Shown: positions 52,314-61,865 of the stretch, one piece after another
How the letters are laid out: every line of letters begins with the position of its first letter
Numbering within the stretch: the stretch's first letter is position 1
Assembly: GCA_008692225.1 (NCBI GenBank)
Contig: VICG01000010.1
Location: 930,001-994,000, forward strand
Source: Monilinia fructicola
Lineage: Eukaryota; Ascomycota; Leotiomycetes; Helotiales; Sclerotiniaceae
Length of the DNA: 64,000 bases
Reading direction: 5' to 3'
Made by a program: the position numbers and the translations under genes
Notes under the pieces: generated by a model
What the model was told of the DNA's origin: nothing
Database searches by the model: none
Seen by the model: the letters and a program-made list of their open reading frames with translations, nothing else

Positions 52314-55276
52314 ATGGAACCCTTTTCCTTTGCAAGCTCTGAAGCTTTGGATATTCCAGTCAATATTAGGATGTAAGTTACAAGTTAGCAAGTCCTTTTC
52401 GTATCTCCTTCATGTACCTACACCCTACTAAATATATACTGCATAGTGTCAACCTTGAAGGAGAACAGACACCAATCCCGTTTTCCACGCTCATAAATCG
52501 ACCGGACTTAAGGCATATTGGCTCAAATTTGAGGTGAGTAAGGTTACTTGTATGTACATCCCAGCTTGATTTCAAACATGCTGAAGTCGATAATCTATCA
52601 CAGCTCTCACTCAGATCTTTATGTCACTGTACAATTATGGGCCGATTCGAAACCCCTAACTGTCCCCGTTCAAACAGTTTATAAATCATTCAAAAATGAG
52701 AGAAAGTGAGTCCGGGAGCCTGTTAATTACGGAGAAATGGCTGACAATTGGGAAGATGGAACGAATGGCTTACCTTACCTATTAACTGTTCGACAATACC
52801 TTTAAGCTCTCAACTTGCGATTACCGTTTGGGATCTATCTCCAACTGGAGGTGACGGGGCACAAGGACATGCTGTGCCATTTGGAGGAACTACTTTACGA
52901 TTATTCGATAAAGAAAACCAACTCCAGAAAGGTCGCCAAAAATGTTGTTTGCATCGTCGCAAAGCGGCCGATGGTTTAGATTCTTCCACTACGCCCTCGA
53001 TATTGCCTAATACTCGTCGTAGTGGAACCAAAGTGAAGGAGGATGAGGAAGTCGTTGATAAAGAGAGTGAAGAATTAGACAGGCTGGAGAAGCTATTTAA
53101 GAAGCATGAGATGGGCGAAATTCCACGCATCGAATGGTTGGATCAAATGGTTTTTAGAGGGGTGGAGAAGCGAGGTCTTCAAGTATCTAGTACCTCGCTG
53201 AAGAACACCCAGCGCAGACGTACGCGACAAAGGAGTGTAGCCTTGACTCTGGACGGGACAGCGGAAAAGAAAAATGACACTGAAAACGATGCATTAGATG
53301 AAGATCTTTCCAAGGATGAAAGGTTCATCCTTCATGTAGAGCTACCACGATATGACTTTCCGGTTGTGTTTGCTGATCATGAATATCCCCCGCCCCCAAT
53401 ATCATCATTACAGCATCTTTCATCCTCTCAGTCAAATATCATCCTCAAACCTCCTCCAGAAGTTCAGTTTGGGCCAGGTATCAATGGTTTAGGGGATAAC
53501 GACGAACATGGTTTTGGTGGGCGTCTTGTAAGAGTCTACGACCCTGAAGTTGGAGCGAGAGATAACCCTGCGGAGAGTAAGCATCGTCGTCTGGTGCGTA
53601 GTCACCGAACTGGAGTACTCGATCGTGACCTCAAGCAAATGCAAAAAGTCCGGGATGAATTAAACAATATCATAGCATACTCTCCAACGCACATTTTATC
53701 GCCAGAGGAAAAGGATCTTGTCTGGAAATTTAGGCATCATCTTGCAAGAGACAAAAGGGCACTCACAAAATTCATCAAGTCTGTGAATTGGAACGACCCA
53801 AACGAGGCCCGTGAAGCAGTGGCCATGTTGAGCAAATGGACGGAGATTGATGTCGATGACGCTTTAGAGTTATTGGGGCCAACGTTTGAAAATCCCTCTG
53901 TGAGAGCTTACGCAGTGGATAGATTGCGAAAATCCGATGATGACGAGCTTCTGCTATATCTGTTACAGCTGGTGCAAGCCCTCAAGTTCGAACATATTTC
54001 ACCTGATTCCGCCGAAGATGCGACGCAAGACTCATCCCTTGCAAGACTACTTATTTCAAGGGCAACAAATAACTTCATGCTCGGAAATTTCTTTCACTGG
54101 TTTCTCATGGTGGAATGCGATGATAAGAGTGAGGATCAAGGGGCTGGCTATCGTAAATTATTTGCCAAGGTTGAGTACGATTTCATGACTGAACTGGTAA
54201 AGAAGCCTGAAGGAGTTGAGACTCGAAAAGTTTTACTGCGTCAAGCGGAGCTCATTACGATGTTGTCCAGAGTTTCTGGGGATATAAAGACTTCACGGAT
54301 ACGATACCTCGAAAGGCCGAGCGAGTAAAACATTTTCTTGCTGACCCTAAGAATGAACTCATCACCATAGATCCACCCTTACCTCTACCACTAGATCCTT
54401 CAATAATGATCACCGGTGTGGATCCTTCAGAGACGAATGTTTTCAAGTCATCGTTGTTCCCGATCATGATGACCTTCAAAACTACCACCAAGCAGAAATA
54501 CCAGATCATTTTCAAGACAGGAGACGACTTGCGACAGGATCAGTTAGTCATTCAAAATTATCACACTCATGGACCAGCTATTGCAAAAAGAGAATCTGGA
54601 CCTAAAATTGTCGCCCTATAAAATTCTTGCAACAGGTGCAACTGCTGGAGCTGTTCAATTCGTTCCATCGATGAGCTTACAGAGCATCGTCAACAAGTTC
54701 AAGGGCAATACCGTACTGAACTACCTCAAGTCTAATAACCCTGATGACAAGGCGTCTCTCGGCGTTCGTAAAGAAGCCCTGGACGTCTTCATCAAGTCGT
54801 GTGCAGGATACTGTGTAATCACCTATCTTCTTGGTGTGGGTGACCGCCATCTGGATAACCTACTTCTCGCCCCTGATGGTCATTTCTTCCATGCCGATTT
54901 TGGCTTTATACTTGGTAGAGACCCCAAGCCATTTGCGCCAGCTATGAAGCTCTGTAAGGAAATGGTGGATGGTATGGGTGGATCCATGTCGGAACATTAT
55001 CCGCAATTCAAGCAATATTGCTTTACAGCATATACAACATTACGGAAGTCTTCGAATTTGATTCTCAACCTCTTTAGTTTAATGGTGGATGCTAACATTC
55101 CAGATATTAAGCTTGAGCCGGATAAAGTGGTATTGAAGGTTAAAGAGCGATTTCATCTAGAATTGAGCGAAGAGGATGCAATTAGACATTTTGAAAGGCT
55201 GATTGAGGACAGTGCTAATGCTATCTTCCCGGTTGTCATTGACAGGTTGCATGGTTTTGTGCAACATTTCAGGTAG
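52314..55276 (+). CDS. VPS34: Class III phosphatidylinositol 3-kinase Vps34 (frameshifted)
   Basis: Exons 52314-52372, 52447-52533, 52604-52705 and 52756-55276. Start MEPFSFASSEALDIPVNIR. Domains in order: C2 (to about residue 300), helical/accessory (DLVWKFRHHLARDKRALTKF, NWNDPNEAREAVAMLSKW, AYAVDRLRKSDDDELLLYL), then the lipid kinase domain with KTGDDLRQDQL, LMDQLLQKENLDLKLSPYK, the catalytic loop GVGDRHLDNLLL, the activation loop HADFGFILGRDPKP and the C-terminal helix. It makes PtdIns(3)P for autophagy and endosomal sorting with Vps15 and Atg6. Breaks: a missing G at 54297-54298 and an extra A at 54554-54557 close the frame. A third pair cancels out: near 53636 and 53643-53647 the conserved DLKPNAK reads DLKQMQK. 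Corrected length 922 aa. Confidence 0.95.
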
Positions 55277-57426
55277 ACATTATCACAAGATATGATTGGC
55301 GTTTTGGGCGTAGCACATCGTCAACTTACAGCATAAGACATGATCGAATATATCCCAACTTTTCTATATTTTAATAACAACGTATCTCACGGTCAAACAT
55401 ATGCGCATGTCTCAATAGCACAACTTTCGCCAGTTTGTCTGACCGTCGCTGATTCCTCAAAGATTGAATATGGCATAGGTGATTCATGATGAGAAGGTTT
55501 GAAGTGACATCATATACAAATATTGCATCCTTGTGGACTTATTTTTACAACCTGTCTGTAGAGCTATTTGCGTTATATGCACGTATTTTTCTCTGTGCTG
55601 ATTCCCCGTTCTAATATGATACCCATCACTTTCCGGTTCTGGAATCAGATACCAAATCGAAACAAATTCGATATACTATTTCTCTTTGTATCAGGATAGA
55701 AGACCTATACTGTGGTAGCAGGTATATTATAAAGAAAAGCAAGCTTTACATCCCTCGGTCTATGTTATTGCTCACTTATGTACAGGAGTTCATTGAAAGA
55801 CGGGTGGCTCATCATGGCAATAGTTGAAAAATACTATTGAAAGAAAGCCTTTTCAATTTCTCAAGGTTCTTCTGTTATTTTAGGATATCGTACCCTTTTC
55901 TAGTCCTGAACGGTCAAGTATCTTGGAAGATAACTAGAATCATTTCGATCAAGATTATGCACGCCAAAATAGTAGTGGGCTCAGTGGGAGCTCACGCCTC
56001 CGAGTCACTCGAAACGGGTTTATCAGATGAAACCCGTCGAGGTAGTAGGAAGCGAGGAAGGTCAGCACACGCTCTATCTTGTTGCCATAGCTTCAAGAGC
56101 TTAAACGCTCTTGACTCTCAACCCGGCCACCCAACAACACCTTAAGCATGCTTCCAAACCGAGGATCCTTATCGCGGTGATTCGAACGGTTGGCTTAGTC
56201 GTGATTCCAACCTAAAATTGCATGTGGATGCATGTGGATGCAAAAGCTGTCGCGACCATCGATTGAGGTTGAGGTCTAGATTTTCCGCTACGTCTCGACT
56301 CTGCTGAGGTCGAGTATTAATATAGACGTGCGGGACTTACTGGCCGGGATGCCATGTACTTAATTTCTCGTTTTGGCATTTACATGTGGGATGGTACGGA
56401 AATGGTAGCAGCGGATGTTGGATTCCGGGTTCCTGTCACGGCGGGCATGTCAGCTTAGTGCCGAAGGTGTGCCCTGCTCTTAATTTGGGAGGAGCCGGGG
56501 AGCCAAGGCGTTTCTTTTTCGTCTTTTTAAAATCCCTCGGGTGCGTGAGGAACGAGCTTCATCGCTGCCGTTCTCTCTTGCTTTGTGGATAGCAGGACGC
56601 ACGGAGTACGCGTTTGCATTTACAAACGGATTGACGCTTCGGATATCCCCTCTCAATATGTCTTGCTACTGCGCAAACTACTATGTGGGTACCAATGTCC
56701 TCCATCTCTACCCCTCATGCCTTCAAATATGACAATATATACACCATGTACTCACACTGAACAGGGCTCTCTCAACTGCCAAAACATGGTCTCAAAATTC
56801 GGAGATCGATGCAGTTTATGTCTTGTAAGTATAGGTTTCCTTTCGGACATCTTCGAGAGTCTCGCCGCTGACTAATTTGACCTTGAAGGCTCAATCTCCC
56901 CCTCAATATGAGGCATTTGAATTGAGTGATGCGGTTATAGGCCAGCAGTGGCTGGAGAACTCCAGAAGGGAACAATTGAGGAGGGATGAGGATAAGTCGA
57001 GTAGGGAAAGAGTGGGGAGGACTGTTCGGTGAAGGGACTGTCGGATGTGGTAGGGGTTGTGGAAAGAAATATTGAGATGGGTTTACTGAATTAGATCCGT
57101 GGGAAACGGGTATAGCTATGGTCATGAAATAGTATGAAGAAAGCCAATGGTGGACGGGAAATTTAGGCGTTTATTTTGAGGGATATTGTTCTTAGAGCTG
57201 GCCTCTACTTCATAAGAGGGGTGCTGTTTAGAATTTCTGATTTCTTTTCCGAGCTTGAGAAATCATCTATGGCTCTCCTTCCAAATATTTTCGGATCTTA
57301 GTTGAGATGTAAAAGTTGACACATTGTGAATATAATCCTTACAGCTTTTGTGGGAGACATTCCCGGGTATAATGTTTTTGACACCCAAATTGTACACCAA
57401 ACTCCTCAAAAGAATTTTCACCAATG
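55277..57426. other. Convergent 2.1-kb intergenic region (VPS34 and PRP38)
   Basis: 3' ends face each other. No conserved gene recognised; ORFs of 70-120 codons on both strands carry no motif. A 9-bp direct repeat (CATGTGGATG) occurs twice at about 56221-56239. Confidence 0.5.
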
Positions 57427-58198
57427 TTACGAGCTATCCCGCCTGTCCGGAGAAGCTTTATCTGATGGATCCACGTCCATTCTTTCTCCCTCCTCCACCG
57501 TTTCCTCTCCAAATTCCTCGCCGGGACTGTCAGCACTCTCTGAACCCGCACCATTCTTCAACACCTCGACGTCCCCCTCACTCTCATCCAATAAATCCTC
57601 AATATCTCCCAGCGGACTAATTCTCGGCTCCAAGACCTCCAAATCCTCCAGTATTTCTCTCTTTGGCATCTTCCATAACGTCGTCCCACACACCCTATCT
57701 TTTGTCAACAGGTCATCCACAAACTGATCCATGAATGTCAACGTCGTCCCAGTCCTTGTCTTCCTCTTCAACTTCCTCCTGTCCTCCAAATACCCTTCCA
57801 ACACTGTATAAACATCTTTCGCCTGCCTCGTCATCCGCCAATAAAACAATGCCAATGCCCTCAAATACTTGAACTTCTCTCCCCCATATCCCATATATTC
57901 TTGCAGTATCTCATCATTTGGCCTAGCTGTAATAACTTAAACGCGAGACATAAGAATGGCGAAGGCCGTTGCGAATCTCCATACGTGCCGGCGATGAATG
58001 TGACGTGGGAAACGACGCGCGATACGATATCGGCTTCATTCAGCGCAAAACACTGGTCTTTCCAGAAATAACAATCGACAATGCGTTCGCGCACAGGCTT
58101 CTCGAGTATCGTGGCGGGATTGAGGCCATTGGGGCAAGGGGACCTGTATTGCCGCGTTCGTCGAGGAAACGCTTTTCATCGGCGCGGTGGGTGGCCAT
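57427..58198 (-). CDS. PRP38: Pre-mRNA splicing factor Prp38 (two frameshifts)
   Basis: Intronless on the minus strand, ATG at 58198, resolved length 257 aa. Motifs: TRADEKRFLDERG-like start (here THRADEKRFLDERG), NGLNPATILEKPVRERI, CYFWKDQCFALNEADIV, FIAGTYGDSQRPSPFLCLAF, YMGYGGEKFKYLRALALFYWR, VYTVLEGYLEDRRKLKRK, LTFMDQFVDDLLTKDRVC and LWKMPKREILEDLEVLEPR. Prp38 joins the spliceosomal B complex with Snu23 and Mfap1 and is essential. Two missing bases break it: in G4 at 58131-58134 and in GG at 57920-57921 (plus strand). The C-terminal 50 residues are acidic and disordered. Confidence 0.93.
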
Positions 58199-58610
58199 CG
58201 TGCATGAATGAGAATTTTTGTTTAATAGTGTGGGTGCGAGCTTTCGCAGAAGGGGAGAAATATGGAAAATGTTGGATCCGCGGGCGGAGATTTCAAGGTT
58301 TACATAATAAGTCGCAACGAGAGAGGGAGTTGAAGTTTCGCGAACTGACTGACGTTGTAGATTTTCCTTATCACGATAGTTGCTGCGTTAACCAGGCACC
58401 GTCTTCCCTGTGCCTTGCTTGCGCGAGGACCAACGCATCATCCATCATCGTATGTATTCCATTTCAAACGTATAACAAATCAACACACGAACTCAAGTAC
58501 GTACACTAAGGACTGCAAGTAATCATTAATCAATGCTGTGTTCATATTTCATCTGGAAGATCCCAATTTATTCTTCAAAATCGTAAATTTGCGAAACAGA
58601 AAGTGACAAA
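58199..58610. promoter_or_regulatory. Divergent promoter region between PRP38 and the small membrane protein gene
   Basis: About 410 bases shared by two divergent genes. No element identified. Confidence 0.5.
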
Positions 58611-59241
58611 ATGCTTCTAACGTCCGGACAAGTCTCCGTTGCTATATCTTCTTTTATCGGTATGAATCTCTTCCACATTCCTCGCAGACTGATCTGTCTC
58701 ACAGTTTTGGAACGATGTTCCATTTCGATGAATCCAAATGAAGATTAACGAACGACCCAGTATTCTTCTTCACAACCGCACTCTTTCTCTCCGGCTATGT
58801 CCTCCAACAGCAAACGGTGCGCGATCTGAGAGAGGCTATCAAACCTCAATTTCAGGCGAAGCTGGTAGGGTTGGAGGTTTCGGATAATTTGAATATGAAT
58901 TCAGATAGAAGTGGGAGGAAAGAGAAGGTGGAGGTTTTTCTGCCGAAGAAGTTCGAGGTAGAGGGGGGTTGGAAGAGGATGCGAAGGTAGAAATCAAGAG
59001 AGATATGGAAGCAGGAGCAGGGGTGGGTGGGGGAAGGAAGAAAGTCAAAAAGGCGAGGGGTGGAGGGAACATGGAATGGAGTGAGGTCGAGGAGAGAGTT
59101 TCGGAGGCGCAGAAAGAAAGTGCAGCTGGGGATGAGATGGAGACTAAGTCGATAGATGATGCGGAGAGCGTTGAGAGCGAGAGAGCAATCAAAGTTCCGG
59201 AAAAACCTATGAGTCGTGCAGAGAGGAGGCGGAAAGATTAA
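58611..59241 (+). CDS. Small single-pass membrane protein, fungal, unknown function (one frameshift)
   Basis: Exons 58611-58659 and 58761-59241 with a 101-nt intron (GTATGA donor). The splice gives MLLTSGQVSVAISSFIV joined to FFFTTALFLSGYVLQQQ, one transmembrane helix, then TVRDLREAIKPQ and a long charged tail ending PMSRAERRRKD. One G is missing in G6 at 58963-58968; restoring it gives 176 aa. An alternative acceptor inside the intron would insert four residues (LER and neighbours) into the helix and is less likely. Family conserved in fungi from memory, role unknown; mitochondrial or ER membrane placement is only a guess. Confidence 0.7.
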
Positions 59242-59952
59242 AGAAGACCTGGTAACATCTGGGGAAGGGGAAACCTTCACTGGATATAGAAGACGTCTTC
59301 CGGGGGCTTGATGCTTTGATAGCATTTTGGGTATTTGGATATGATATCTTGTTATGATGTTGCATATGATTTGGAGTTTGGGGGAATTGGTCATTTTGAG
59401 TTCATATACCAGAAGGATGTCAGATAATTGGGTTGGATCGACAAGGTGATCCGTATAAAACTTCGGCGTGCTACAGTATCATGCCACAAGAGCAAGTTTG
59501 TCTGTTTTTGGAGAGAGGCTTTATAGATGTGCAATACTCTGATATGGTATCACGAAGTTGTGTCTACAGTGCCATGGATTTGGGTGCGTATCAAGCTTCT
59601 CATAACAAGACTGTAATATTGACTAGGATATGAAGTTGAACTGCTTTCCATCGAAGCTGCGAAACCTTGCTACGAGGCTACCTTTCCATCCTTTTGTGAA
59701 TTGTTATGCTCACGACCTCGGGAGTGTCTGCTATATACCCAATTAGTTAGTGCTTGTATTAGCCGGAGGTGTTGGAAATGACGAAATATCAAGATTATTT
59801 TTGAACGAAGTCTCGCTTACTAAGTTTACCTGTACACCCGCCCACCCATTCAAACCCCATCAAAAGGATCAAAAAAAAACTTCAATCCAAGCTCTACTCA
59901 GCATCATAGATAACCTCATCAGGTAAAATGTGAAAATTTGCAAAAACATAAT
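59242..59952. other. Intergenic region
   Basis: 3' flank of the small membrane protein gene, up to the tRNA gene. No ORF supported. Confidence 0.55.
59941..59946 (-). terminator. Pol III T-run terminator of tRNA-Glu
   Basis: A run of five Ts on the minus strand directly downstream of the tRNA 3' end. Confidence 0.75.
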
Positions 59953-60023
59953 TCCGAATCCGGGAATCGAACCCGGGGCTACTCGGTGAAAGCGAGTTAT
60001 GTTAACCCCTACACTAATTCGGA
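59953..60023 (-). tRNA. tRNA-Glu (anticodon UUC)
   Basis: Minus-strand cloverleaf of 71 nt without intron. The acceptor arms TCCGAAT and ATTCGGA pair perfectly, the anticodon stem ACTCG/CGAGT encloses the loop CTTTCAC with anticodon TTC, and the T arm CCGGGTTCGATTCCCGG contains the B box. The A box is TAGTGTAGGGG. A T-run (GTTTTT, minus strand) follows within about 12 nt as a Pol III terminator. The tRNA reads GAA/GAG glutamate codons. Confidence 0.97.
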
Positions 60024-60559
60024 TAGAGTTGATTAACTGTTAAGCCATCAAGCTGATGTTTTTTGTTGTACAGCGAGGAGATCTTTAAGATTATATAGTA
60101 ATATCCATAGACCTGCATAAGAAACTGCATTGTGATTGGATCGATTTGGGGACATGGGTAAGTAGCTCTATGCGGCGGAAATTGAGATCGATAATCTGTA
60201 GTATATAAAATTCATATCATATAAAAAATAAAATGCAAAAATATATTAAAATCAATACAAGTATTATTTGGCAATTAATCTCTGACATTTATGACTAGCT
60301 GATATAGGAAGTCTAGTCTATCCATGGATGCTACATGGACAATTTTATCTTTCAGCCCAAATTTGAAGTGCTTTAAGAAAAAGAGTTTTTAATGCATAGA
60401 GTAATAGGAATAATCTCATTAAAAAATTATATGCTGATATCTAACAGTTGCCATTGATTAAGTGATATCGAATCGTCAATCATCAACAACCAATCTAGGC
60501 TAAACTCTCTCTAAACTCTCCCCACATGTCTCTCCACATCTATCCTCATCCTTATTCCT
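60024..60559. other. Intergenic region between tRNA-Glu and the pectin methylesterase 3' end
   Basis: AT-rich; contains the tRNA upstream flank and the 3' UTR of the esterase gene. Nothing else supported. Confidence 0.55.
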
Positions 60560-61865
60560 TCACAAATAACTGCTATCAACCCACCATTCGTTCAAATATC
60601 CACTTCCCAATACCGACTCGATGGTAACGGGTGAACTGGCAGAAGAACTGAAGCTTGCTCGGGGCCCTTCAGAGGAAACTAGATCCAGGTCCAGTGTTAC
60701 CGTATCTACGAGGGGTTAGTGTAATTCTATGGGGGTAGGGGTAGCGAAAATTTGGAAGAGGGGTGAAGAGAGGAAGTGAGGAGGAATGGTAACTCCGAAG
60801 GAGGTCGAGAGGATGGAAATGGGGAAAACATACTCCTCAAAGGTAACGTGATCGGTATTCGCCAAGGTCTTACTCCAAACACTCCACCCGGCAGCATTAA
60901 TGTTGTTTCCCAAATAGGTATTTTGGAAAATGACTCTTGCATAGTCTCCCCATGGACGTCCCAAATAGTTGTTGCCGGTTGCAACACTGGAATTGATATT
61001 CTGTACATTCGAGTTGTTAATCACATACCAAGATGGATTAGTTGAATCAGAACGTCCAGAAGCAGTGATGGATCCCGCAGCAATCGTACGGATATCGTTA
61101 TTCTCGAACCAGGCAAGAGCCTTTTGGCCGAAGATGAAGTCAATTGCTCCGACAACGAGACATTTGGCGTAGAGTTGCGCGCCAGTATTGGCTAAGATGG
61201 TATCTTGATACCCGATGAATTGTGTGGCGTAATATCCTTGGTTTCCAGTGTCTATAAATATCGGGATTAGTAATTGCTTGCTTGGGAAGGTTTTGGGTAA
61301 GTCATCGAGAAGCTCGAGCAGCACTTTGAAGGAAGTATAACAAAGGTGATGGAGAGTGCAGGAATATCATGAATTAATTAGCTTACGGGCAGAAATAGCA
61401 AGGTTTTGACCGTTCTTGTTGATGTGTCCGAACGTGTTTTCGATGATGAGATTGTACACTTTCGTGTTTGTGTTCCATTGACGTAAAGTAGCTGTCAAAT
61501 CATCCGAAGTAGTATCTTTGAGGGCGAGGTTGTAGGACAAAGTTACTTGGTTGCTGGCATAGGTGCTAGCATCTGTGGTATACCCTTGAATTGTGAGGTT
61601 GGATTGGAGAGCCGGGACGTAAACTTGTTCAAACATAGGTTCCAGGGTAGATGAAGAGGTATTGAGGGCTTGTGGTACTGGTAGAGAGGGCATTTACGCC
61701 TGCCTGAAAAGTAGTATATGATCCCGATATGGCACCAGTCTTGTCGACGATGATTGCACCTGCTGGGGCAGAAGTACGAGCAGCGGCTCGTCCCTCCAAG
61801 GCTGGAGCCCCGGAGACACTCCCTAGAAAGGTGGCCGCTAAAGAAAGGATAGAAATGAAATGCAT
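60560..61865 (-). CDS. Secreted pectin methylesterase, CE8 (two frameshifts)
   Basis: Minus-strand exons 61865-61387, 61251-60834 and 60705-60560; resolved length 346 aa. The start MHFISILSLAATFLGSVSGAPA is a signal peptide (ATG at 61865; the longer open frame upstream lacks an ATG). CE8 motifs: VDKTGAISGSYTTFQAGVNAL, YLFIYPGTY, GYYATQFIGYQDTIL with the first catalytic Asp, VVGAIDFIFGQKALAWFENN with the nucleophile Asp, and the GRPW substrate loop. The last splice joins VTFEEYGNTGPGS and the end is SGYLNEWWVDSSYL. The enzyme removes methyl esters from plant cell-wall pectin, exposing it to pectate lyases and polygalacturonases. Extra bases at A3 61631-61633 and A3 60676-60678 break the frame. 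No other CAZyme lies in the window. Confidence 0.93.

Noticed and set aside
58660..58760. Extra 12-nt exon (about 58705-58716) in the small membrane protein gene
   Set aside because: It would insert charged residues in the transmembrane helix; a single 101-nt intron gives a continuous helix.
26956..61865. Programmed ribosomal frameshifting as the cause of the many broken frames
   Set aside because: Too many unrelated genes, both directions of shift, no shared slippery motif or downstream structure.
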